A DNA stretch of 32,364 bases from Bryobacterales bacterium. Lineage in GTDB: Bacteria > Acidobacteriota > Terriglobia > Bryobacterales > Bryobacteraceae. Below the pieces are notes generated by a model. It saw only the letters and a list, made by a program, of their open reading frames with translations, had not been told where the DNA came from and searched no databases. A program made the position numbers and the translations under genes. Below, piece by piece: positions 8,459-15,305 of this stretch. Numbering within the stretch: position 1 is the first letter of the stretch; every line of letters starts with the position of its first letter. Where the stretch lies: positions 307 through 32,670 of the forward strand of contig PMQB01000157.1 of NCBI GenBank assembly GCA_003169195.1, given 5' to 3'.

Positions 8459-9802
8459 CTAGACGGTCGCGCCCTGCGCCGTGTTCACTCGTTCAGGCAC
8501 TACCTTCGATTGCAATCCAGCCTTGGCCAGAACCATATAAACCACAAGTCCCGCCACAAAGCTGTAGACAGCGGCCGGTTGCAGATAAGCCTTGGTTTCT
8601 GCTGAAAGAGGCATGAAGTCAGACGGCAGAATACCGACGATAAAACCCACAACCCATGCGCCGTAACCTGCCAGGTTGACCCCTTCGCGCGGCCCAGACC
8701 ATTTGCGGCCAGAGAGCAGATAATCGGCCATCATCGCGCCGCAAATGGGTCCAAAGGAAGCGCCGATAATGCCAAATAGACCCTTAAGATCGTTTGCCGC
8801 CCCAGTTATTGCTAGAACAGCTGCAACAGCGGCACCGACCATGGCGGACGACAGCCGGGGCACGCCGGGAATCATCGTGGCGAAGCTGTTACCTGCGATA
8901 AAAGAGGACACGCAGGCCGGAGCAATAGAAGCCAACGCAAACAGACCAAACATCGCCGTGGCGACGAAGCCGCCAGTTTGCCCAATCACCGTTTGAAAGT
9001 CCAGATCAGGAATGTTGTAGAGCGCTTTGGCGCCCGCAACAGCCATTAACGGCAACCCGCCGGCGACAAGAATGGCGAGCCCTACACCCACCAAACCGCC
9101 CCAACGGACATCGCTCTCATTTCTGCTGTTCAGACCGAAATCAACACCCGCCGCGCCAGCCGTTGCAAAGAAGCCCACCACCACTTGGATGATCAACACG
9201 AAACCCAGGTAAGGCGCAGGCGTCGGCACCACGTAATGCGAAACGCCACGCGCCGTGCTGGCAAAAACCACAATGATCATGAGCAGCGGAATCCAATTCA
9301 GAAAAGTGGAAAACTTTGAAACATATTGGATACCCTTAACGCCGATGTACCCCATAGCCAGCGCCCAGACGCCGGCGATCACGCTAAAAGACAAACTGCC
9401 CGGTCCCGACTTAGAACCGACGGCGCTGAGCACGAACGAAGCCGACACGTACGCGTTGACTGACATCCAGCCTACTTGCAATACACCCATCAGCAGGCCG
9501 GGCATCAGATAGCCGCCTTTCGTGCCGAACGTAGAACTACCAACAACGTACAGCGGAAGACCGGTTTGCATGCCGAGCATGGCCGGTACCCGGTAGAAAA
9601 GCGCGTAGCTCAGAATACCGGCGACCAGGAGACCGAGTAGGCAGAGCCCAACGCCGGCCCGGTCTAGCGTCCCCACCGCAATCGTTTTATAAAACACGAT
9701 CCAGAGAAAAACTCCGGCGTAGGTCGGCGCAGTGTTCTTATACCAAGGCGCACGATTAGAGGCAGGATTGGGGACCGCCTTGGAAATATAGTCTGGCAAC
9801 AT
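8459..9802 (-). CDS. NCS1-family (CodB-like) nucleobase/hydantoin permease
   Basis: Inner-membrane secondary transporter of the NCS1 family, which imports cytosine, purines, allantoin, hydantoins or related compounds with a cation. The 447 residues form about twelve hydrophobic segments beginning at TYAGVFLWIVFYKTIAVGTL. Family-type features include the first-helix Trp-containing segment, FGTKGGYLMPGLLMGVLQVGWMSVNAY, and the Gly/Ala-rich GVDFGLNSRNESDVRWGGLVG loop. AAGGAG five bases before the ATG supports this start. A perfect TATAAT box lies about 44 bases upstream. It is the first gene of the minus-strand cluster. No nucleobase deaminase or hydantoinase gene is adjacent, so the substrate cannot be narrowed. 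Confidence 0.9.
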   Translation of the reverse strand: MLPDYISKAVPNPASNRAPWYKNTAPTYAGVFLWIVFYKTIAVGTLDRAGVGLCLLGLLVAGILSYALFYRVPAMLGMQTGLPLYVVGSSTFGTKGGYLMPGLLMGVLQVGWMSVNAYVSASFVLSAVGSKSGPGSLSFSVIAGVWALAMGYIGVKGIQYVSKFSTFLNWIPLLMIIVVFASTARGVSHYVVPTPAPYLGFVLIIQVVVGFFATAGAAGVDFGLNSRNESDVRWGGLVGVGLAILVAGGLPLMAVAGAKALYNIPDLDFQTVIGQTGGFVATAMFGLFALASIAPACVSSFIAGNSFATMIPGVPRLSSAMVGAAVAAVLAITGAANDLKGLFGIIGASFGPICGAMMADYLLSGRKWSGPREGVNLAGYGAWVVGFIVGILPSDFMPLSAETKAYLQPAAVYSFVAGLVVYMVLAKAGLQSKVVPERVNTAQGATV

Positions 9803-9845
9803 GGATTCTCCTTAGAATCAAAAATCAGGACAAAATGATGGATTG

Positions 9846-9851
9846 ATTATA
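9846..9851 (-). promoter_or_regulatory. Candidate -10 box for the NCS1 permease gene
   Basis: The plus strand reads ATTATA, giving a perfect TATAAT on the minus strand, 43 bases upstream of the start codon. No good -35 is present: the hexamer at 17-base spacing is AACATG, and TGAACA lies at 19. The palindrome CAGTACTG lies between the two, a possible operator. Only the -10 is supported by sequence. Confidence 0.45.
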
Positions 9852-9915
9852 CAGACAGTACTGATTTACATGTTCAGCGCGTGCACGGCGCGGGGCTTTG
9901 TGAAATTATCAAAGG

Positions 9916-10311
9916 ATGCGACGGCTCTGGGTAGCGTTAGCTTTATCGGTTCTGTTCTGTTCCATGATCGGTGCCGCAGATGGGGTGCCGGGCAGCCAAC
10001 AAGCCTTAGGTCATTGTGGCGCCAGGAAAGACAAAGTAGGTGAATGTTACAAGATACGAGGACGGTTACGGGCGTATGCGGGTTATCCGCGCTGCCGAAT
10101 TTGGCCTGTAGGATCATCGCGCCTTTTAGGCGTAGCCGATCCGAACGCCTTGCCATCCAACGTAGCGTGCGGCGAGGGCTTTGAGGTGTATGCCGATTTC
10201 CTCGTCTGCCCGTTAACAGAAGCCAAGCCGAGCGGCCTGCAGATGGTTTGCGTGGCGAGTGCCGGGAATATTCGGGCGTCGGAAATCAAACCAGATAGCG
10301 GCGGCCGCTAA
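9916..10311 (+). CDS. Small secreted six-cysteine protein, conserved-looking hypothetical
   Basis: 131 residues, function unknown. Residues 1-22 form a signal peptide (MRRLWVALALSVLFCSMIGA). The mature chain has six cysteines (34, 44, 60, 85, 98, 112) and a compact β-like pattern: CYKIRGRLRAYAG, RIWPVGSSRLLGV, EVYADFLVCPLT, GLQMVCVASAGNIR. I have an impression of similar small exported proteins in acidobacteria, but cannot verify it here. An in-frame stop at 9901 limits the start to this ATG; AAAGG abuts it directly, closer than usual. The gene is divergent from the NCS1 permease. Its end overlaps the Hsp70-like gene by four bases with interlocked stops. The signal peptide and even cysteine count argue that it is a true gene. 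Confidence 0.72.
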   Translation: MRRLWVALALSVLFCSMIGAADGVPGSQQALGHCGARKDKVGECYKIRGRLRAYAGYPRCRIWPVGSSRLLGVADPNALPSNVACGEGFEVYADFLVCPLTEAKPSGLQMVCVASAGNIRASEIKPDSGGR

Positions 10312-11585
10312 GAATCGGCGCGCATCGCCAACCCGCGTGCGACCGATGTGAATTCGTCGCCGGTGCGAATTTTCTCCTCCCCAAAGCGTGTTTCGAAAAT
10401 GCGGCGCACAGCGGGAACGAACGAAGAGCCGCCGGTGAGAAACACCCTGTCGATTTCTTTCGCGTGAATACCCGTTTTGCGTAACAGTGAATCCACCTTC
10501 TGTTCTACGCCGGCCAGTTCCTCGGCAATCCAGCTTTCAAACTCGGCGCGCGTAACTTGTGCCTCCAGTTCTACGTCTCCATCCCGAAACAAGAACTGCG
10601 CGCTCTCATTGTGCGACAAGCCGACTTTAGTTTTCTGCACAGCGCGATGCAGATAAAATCCAAGATCGTGATTGATTAAATAGAGCAGAGCCTTGATCTT
10701 TTCCGATTCCACCGCTTGCGTCATCACGCTTTGCAGCATGTTGAGTGTTTCGCGCGAACGCAGAAACGAAAGATGGTGCCAGCGCTCTAGTTTGAAATAA
10801 ACCCAATTGGGCACGGGCAGCATTTTGCCGTGAGAATCGAGCATCGAGCCCGCACCTAAGGCAGGCGAAACCAAATGGCGAATAATTTTCGCGTCGAAGG
10901 CGTCGCCCGCGAGTGGCAAACCTTCGTTGCCCAGCACCGCACGCTGGCCATGGCGCGTTTTGCGCGCTGCTGGTCCCACGCGCAGCACGGAGAAATCACT
11001 GGTGCCCCCGCCGAAATCGCCAATCAGAATTTGTTCATCATGATCGAGTGTCGATTCATAGTAAAAAGCGGCCGCCACCGGCTCAAATTCAAACTCGACT
11101 TCTTCGAAGCCGGCTTTCTGCAAAGCGATTTTCAAACGGCTAACCGCGAAATCATCGTCGCCATCATTCTCGGCGCCCACAAAACGCACGGGGCGTCCCA
11201 CCACCGCCCGGCGAATCGGCGCGCCGAACTGTTTTTCCGCAGCGATGCGGATGTCGCGAATCACGTTCGCCACCAGTTCTTCGAGTTGGAAACGGCGGCC
11301 GAAGATCTCAGTGGTTTGCAGGCTGCGGCTCGAAAGGAAAGACTTGAGCGACTGGATCAAGCGACCCTTGTCGTCCGCGTCCAAATAGCACTCGATGCCT
11401 TCAGGACCAGCCCAAGACTTGATGGTGCTGCGTCCAGCAGTCTTCAAACGCTCGAGATAAAGCAGCGATCGAAACGACTCGGTCAGAGCGCCGCTAAAGC
11501 TAAACCGCGCTAGTTCGACTTCTCCGTTTTCGGCAATCCGCGCAATGGAACTATTGGTGGTACCGAAGTCAAAGCCGACCTTCAT
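10308..11585 (-). CDS. Hsp70/DnaK-like ATPase of the YegD type (no full substrate-binding domain)
   Basis: Actin-like ATPase domain protein of 425 residues, shorter than DnaK because the C-terminal substrate-binding and lid regions are absent. Phosphate-1 motif VGFDFGTTNSS lies at residues 3-13, phosphate-2 IGDFGGGTSD at 188-197, and the adenosine motif FLTGGSSFVP near the end. This is the layout of YegD-like putative chaperones. It begins inside the stop codon of the M23 peptidase gene (ATGA, 11582-11585), which implies translational coupling. The co-factors DnaJ and GrpE are not encoded nearby. Its real role is unknown; coupling to a cell-wall peptidase suggests an envelope or cell-shape link, which is inference. 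Confidence 0.92.
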   Translation of the reverse strand: MKVGFDFGTTNSSIARIAENGEVELARFSFSGALTESFRSLLYLERLKTAGRSTIKSWAGPEGIECYLDADDKGRLIQSLKSFLSSRSLQTTEIFGRRFQLEELVANVIRDIRIAAEKQFGAPIRRAVVGRPVRFVGAENDGDDDFAVSRLKIALQKAGFEEVEFEFEPVAAAFYYESTLDHDEQILIGDFGGGTSDFSVLRVGPAARKTRHGQRAVLGNEGLPLAGDAFDAKIIRHLVSPALGAGSMLDSHGKMLPVPNWVYFKLERWHHLSFLRSRETLNMLQSVMTQAVESEKIKALLYLINHDLGFYLHRAVQKTKVGLSHNESAQFLFRDGDVELEAQVTRAEFESWIAEELAGVEQKVDSLLRKTGIHAKEIDRVFLTGGSSFVPAVRRIFETRFGEEKIRTGDEFTSVARGLAMRADS

Positions 11586-12487
11586 TCCTGAGGCGCCGCC
11601 GCCGGAGGAGCAGTGGGCGGGGTGGTAGCAGTGGACTTAGCCTTGGGAGCGGTATGGTGCACAGGCGCAGCTGGATGAGAGCCCGCCGCGCAAGGTTCCA
11701 GCTTCATCCACTGGCCCGGATTGACCGGAACCCCGTTGACATACATAGTCCAGTGAACATGCGGTCCGGTGGAGCGTCCGGTAGAGCCGATGTATCCGAT
11801 CACATCACTAGTGGTCACCTGCTGGCCTTCCTTGGCTTGGAAAGCGGACATGTGAAGGTAGATGCTTTCCACGCCTTGCCCATGATCAATCGCGACGGTA
11901 CCACCGCGCAGATTCCACTTCTGCACAATCTTGACGACGCCCGGGGTGATCGGATGAATCGGAGTAGACATGGCCCCGCGCTGGTCAATGCCTGCGTGAA
12001 AGTCACCCGTCAGTTTGCCGTTATGCAGACGCGTCGAACCATAAGGCGACGTGACGCAGCCAGGAACGGGCGCGTCAAATGGTTCTTTCCAGTAACGTTC
12101 CGGGGTCACCGTGTCGCGGAACTTCCCAACCGTGGCCTGTTCGCCGGGCGAAGGTTTCAACGTGGAAAGCTGCGGTGCAATCGTCAGGTTCTCTCGCGGA
12201 TAATAGGCATCGGCCACAGTGATTTCCATGGAATGCAAAACGGCCCCGCTGCTATCCAGAAAATCCAGCTGATACTTGCCCGGCTTTTCCAACGTAGGTA
12301 TCGGCATCAAACCCAATGCCGGGCCATCTGCTTGTGGAAAGAGCTTGATGGTGCGGTCGTTGATCCGCGCACTCACGGCTTTGTCGCTCGTAACCTTCAC
12401 GACTTGACCCTGTTCTGGCTTCTGCGGGACAGCATCGAAGACTTGCGCTCCAGCGCACGCTGCTAACAAAAAAAGGAACCAACGCAT
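11582..12487 (-). CDS. Secreted M23-family metallopeptidase (LytM-like)
   Basis: Zinc peptidase of the LytM/lysostaphin family, acting on peptidoglycan cross-bridges or serving as a hydrolase activator. The 301-residue product begins with a signal peptide (MRWFLFLLAACAGA). A β-rich region with an Ig-like flavour precedes the catalytic domain. The zinc ligands are intact: H164 and D168 in FHAGID, and H245 in GPHVHW, with H243 as the catalytic partner. The tail is Ala/Pro/Thr-rich with several histidines. All expected catalytic residues are present, so an active enzyme is likely rather than a degenerate activator. It is the first gene of a two-gene unit with the Hsp70-like gene and is divergent from the APC permease across 153 bases. 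Confidence 0.93.
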   Translation of the reverse strand: MRWFLFLLAACAGAQVFDAVPQKPEQGQVVKVTSDKAVSARINDRTIKLFPQADGPALGLMPIPTLEKPGKYQLDFLDSSGAVLHSMEITVADAYYPRENLTIAPQLSTLKPSPGEQATVGKFRDTVTPERYWKEPFDAPVPGCVTSPYGSTRLHNGKLTGDFHAGIDQRGAMSTPIHPITPGVVKIVQKWNLRGGTVAIDHGQGVESIYLHMSAFQAKEGQQVTTSDVIGYIGSTGRSTGPHVHWTMYVNGVPVNPGQWMKLEPCAAGSHPAAPVHHTAPKAKSTATTPPTAPPAAAPQE

Positions 12488-12640
12488 CTCTTAAGATTAG
12501 CCATAGCGGCATGCGGTCATACCAAACTGCGCGTTCCTGGCATTTTTTCTAGTTGGCGTTCAGTTACAATTTGAACTGCACACAATTCTGCGCATGGCCC
12601 CTGTCGTCCCTGCCTTGATCAACTGACTTCATTCGGTTCC

Positions 12641-14875
12641 ATGGAAGTAACAAAAGTTTCTAATTCGGCCTCAAAGGCCGCCACCACAGCGAAAGTTGTT
12701 GTTGCCACCACGGTGGCGCTTACCTTTATCAGCTATTGGCGTGGCGCTTCAATCGTTTTGAGCGATCTTGCCTCGTCTATGTTCTACGCGGGCGGCATCG
12801 CAGAAGCGGCGATTGGACCATCCGCCGCCTGGTACGTGCTGTTCGTCATGATCTTCAGTTTCGCCGTGCGTTCCGTTTACATGGAAAGCTGCGGCATGTT
12901 CGTGCGCGGCGGCGTCTACGTGGTGGTTAAAGACAGCATGGGGCCCGTGGTGGCCAAGGCCTCCGTCTCGGCGCTGGTGTTTGATTACATCCTGACCGGG
13001 CCTATCAGCGCCGTCAGCGCCGGACAATATCTGGGCAACCTGGTCAACGAAATTTTCGAGTACGCGCACCGCACTACTCACATCGATCCGAACATGTTCG
13101 CGGTCTTCTTTTCGGTGTTGGTAACTATTTATTTTTGGCGCAGCAACATCAAAGGCATTCACGAATCGAGCGGCGCCGCGTTGAAGATTATGCAGATCAC
13201 CACGGTGATGGTCGTGGCTCTTCTGATTTGGTGCCCGATTACCATTGCCTTGCAAGGCAAGTGGCATTTGCCGCTTTCGCCCATACCCAGCCATTTGAAA
13301 TTCAATGACGATTCCTTGGGCTGGTTTAAAGGCACTGTTTGGTGGACGATTCCGCTTGTCGGCGTGATCATCGCATTCGGCCACTCGCTGCTCTCCATGA
13401 GCGGCTTTGAGACGCTGGCCCAGATCTACCGGGAGATTGCTTCTCCCAAAATGAAGAATCTGAAAATCACCGCAAATATCGTTTGCATCTACGCCATTCT
13501 TTCCACCGGCGTGATTACGATGTTTGCCACGATGATTATCGACAACGATAAGACCCGGTTGAAGTATGTGGACAACCTACTGGGCGGATTGGCGATGAAT
13601 CTGGCCGGACCTGAATTGCTTCGCCTTGGCTTTCACGTTTTTGTGGTGGCGGTGGGCGTGCTGATTCTGGCTGGAGCGGTCAATACCTCCCTGATTGGCG
13701 CCAACGGTGTGATGAATCGCGTGGCGGAAGACGGCGTTCTGCTTGAGGAATTCCGCAAGCCCCATAAAAAATTCGGCACAACCTACCGCATTATCAACTT
13801 CATCACCATCATGCAGATTCTCACCATTGTGCTCAGCCGTGGCGACATGGTTCTGCTGGGTGAAGCGTATGCGTTCGGTGTGGTGTGGAGTTTCGCGCTC
13901 AAGGCCCTGGGAGTACTTGCACTGCGCTTCCAGAGGCACGATCAGGAATACAAAGTTCCATTCAATTTTCACCTCTTTGGCAAAGAGATTCCCGTTGGCC
14001 TCGGCGCCACAACGTTGGTCCTTCTTGCCACCGCTGTGGCCAATCTGTTCTCCAAGCAGTACGCCACCAAGTTCGGTATCGCCTTTACGATCGGCTTTTT
14101 CATTCTGTTTACGATTTCCGAAAAAATCAATCTTCGCCGGCATAAACAGATCCACGAGACGTCGCTAGAAGAATTCAACCTCGAATATCAGCCGCAGGTG
14201 GAAACGGAATCGGTCCACGCGCGCCCCGGCAGCGTGTTGGTAGCCGTTCGCAATATCAACAACATGTCGCATTTGCGGCGCACTTTGCAGCGCACGAATC
14301 TGCGGCGCAACGACATCATCGTAATGACCGTGCGGCCTCTTGGCCCTGACAGCGAATACGACCTGAAAGACGATCAGGTCTTCGGCTCGGATGAGAAATC
14401 GCTTTTCACCTCTGTGGTGAGCATGGCGGAAAAAGAAGGCAAGCCAGTGGAATTGTTGGTGGTGCCGGCCATCAATCCGTTCGACGCGCTGGTGCAGACG
14501 GCCGATCAACTGAAAGTTTCGCGTTTAATCACCGGTGTTTCACCGAAAATGACATCGGACGAACTGGCCCGCCAAATCGGTTTGGCATGGGAAAGATTGC
14601 CCGAGCCGCGGCATCCGTTTTCGCTCGAGATCATCTGTCCCGACAGACCGTCCACGTTCGTCAACTTGGGTCCCCACCCGCCGCGCCTTTGGCCGGAAGA
14701 TGTTGATAAGCTGCACGATATCTGGCTGAAGCTTAGCACCGAAGAGAAGCTTGGATCAAAGCTGCATCATCGCGATATTGTCGGCTATGCGTTGCGCCGG
14801 CTAGAAAGCGAACTCAACAGCAACCAGCACGATGAGATTCTGCAGCAGTTGAATACGGAAGTACGGGATCACTAG
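12641..14875 (+). CDS. APC-family amino-acid permease with C-terminal UspA-like domain
   Basis: A 744-residue inner-membrane transporter. Residues about 15-505 form the APC-fold permease with roughly twelve hydrophobic segments, including FISYWRGASIVLSDLASSMFYAGG near the first helix and FGHSLLSMSGFETLAQIYREI in the sixth. After a charged linker (about 505-535), residues 535-690 look like a universal-stress-protein fold: PGSVLVAVRN, a helix, then VELLVVPAINPFDALVQTADQLKVSRLITG. Permeases with cytosolic UspA tails are known, and the tail is thought to sense nucleotides or regulate transport. The substrate is not evident. The gene converges on the PII gene with stop codons interlocked in CTAG (14872-14875). 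A nitrogen-linked role is inferred from context only. No clear Shine-Dalgarno precedes the ATG. Confidence 0.9.
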   Translation: MEVTKVSNSASKAATTAKVVVATTVALTFISYWRGASIVLSDLASSMFYAGGIAEAAIGPSAAWYVLFVMIFSFAVRSVYMESCGMFVRGGVYVVVKDSMGPVVAKASVSALVFDYILTGPISAVSAGQYLGNLVNEIFEYAHRTTHIDPNMFAVFFSVLVTIYFWRSNIKGIHESSGAALKIMQITTVMVVALLIWCPITIALQGKWHLPLSPIPSHLKFNDDSLGWFKGTVWWTIPLVGVIIAFGHSLLSMSGFETLAQIYREIASPKMKNLKITANIVCIYAILSTGVITMFATMIIDNDKTRLKYVDNLLGGLAMNLAGPELLRLGFHVFVVAVGVLILAGAVNTSLIGANGVMNRVAEDGVLLEEFRKPHKKFGTTYRIINFITIMQILTIVLSRGDMVLLGEAYAFGVVWSFALKALGVLALRFQRHDQEYKVPFNFHLFGKEIPVGLGATTLVLLATAVANLFSKQYATKFGIAFTIGFFILFTISEKINLRRHKQIHETSLEEFNLEYQPQVETESVHARPGSVLVAVRNINNMSHLRRTLQRTNLRRNDIIVMTVRPLGPDSEYDLKDDQVFGSDEKSLFTSVVSMAEKEGKPVELLVVPAINPFDALVQTADQLKVSRLITGVSPKMTSDELARQIGLAWERLPEPRHPFSLEIICPDRPSTFVNLGPHPPRLWPEDVDKLHDIWLKLSTEEKLGSKLHHRDIVGYALRRLESELNSNQHDEILQQLNTEVRDH

Positions 14876-15210
14876 AGAGCCAGTTCACCGCGATCATTGT
14901 TGCGGATGCGAACGGCTTCGCCAATATCGCTGATGAAGATCTTGCCGTCGCCGATCTTGCCGGTCATGGCTGCGGAACGGATCAGCGTTATCACTTCCTC
15001 CAAACGGGAGGACGGCACCACAAGCTCGAGTTTGATCTTTGGGAGAAGATCGAGTTTGTATTCGGAGCCTCGATAAACCTCGGTATGGCCCTTTTGGCGG
15101 CCATGGCCACGCACCTCACTTACGGTCAGCCCTTCGATGCCGGCTCCGGTGAGGGCGTCTTTCACTTCGTCAAGTTTAAAGGGCTGGATAACGGCTTCAA
15201 TCTTCTTCAT
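14872..15210 (-). CDS. glnK: PII nitrogen-regulatory protein (GlnB/GlnK family)
   Basis: Trimeric PII protein that senses ATP/ADP, 2-oxoglutarate and often uridylylation, and typically gates AmtB. The open frame extends to 15288, but AAGGAG six bases before the ATG at 15210 and the canonical opening MKKIEAVIQPFKLDEV fix the start there, giving 112 residues, the normal size. The T-loop RGHGRQKGHTEVYRGSEY carries Y51, the uridylylation tyrosine. The C-terminal GKIGDGKIFI signature is present. It lies downstream of amtB on the same strand, 95 bases away, with an intrinsic terminator in between. GlnK is preferred over GlnB because of the amtB neighbour; the sequence alone does not separate them. 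Confidence 0.97.
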   Translation of the reverse strand: MKKIEAVIQPFKLDEVKDALTGAGIEGLTVSEVRGHGRQKGHTEVYRGSEYKLDLLPKIKLELVVPSSRLEEVITLIRSAAMTGKIGDGKIFISDIGEAVRIRNNDRGELAL

Positions 15211-15251
15211 GATTTGCTCCTTATGCTTTGATCCTTTGAGGCAAATTCGAT

Positions 15252-15292
15252 TAAAAAAGCGAGGTGCCCCGGAGGCTGAAAGGGACACCTCG
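15252..15292 (-). terminator. Intrinsic terminator between amtB and the PII gene
   Basis: On the minus strand CGAGGTGTCCC (15292-15282) pairs with GGGGCACCTCG (15270-15260): an 11-bp stem with one G-U pair and an 11-base loop. A T6 run (15258-15253) follows one base after the stem. It begins 13 bases after the amtB stop and ends about 40 bases before the PII start codon, so it should end or attenuate amtB transcripts before the PII gene. Confidence 0.88.
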
Positions 15293-15305
15293 AAGTGTGG
15301 TAACT

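Noticed and set aside
15211-15288. 26-residue N-terminal extension of the PII gene
   Set aside because: A strong AAGGAG precedes the ATG at 15210, the extension would be encoded across the terminator stem, and PII proteins normally start with MKKIEA-type sequence.
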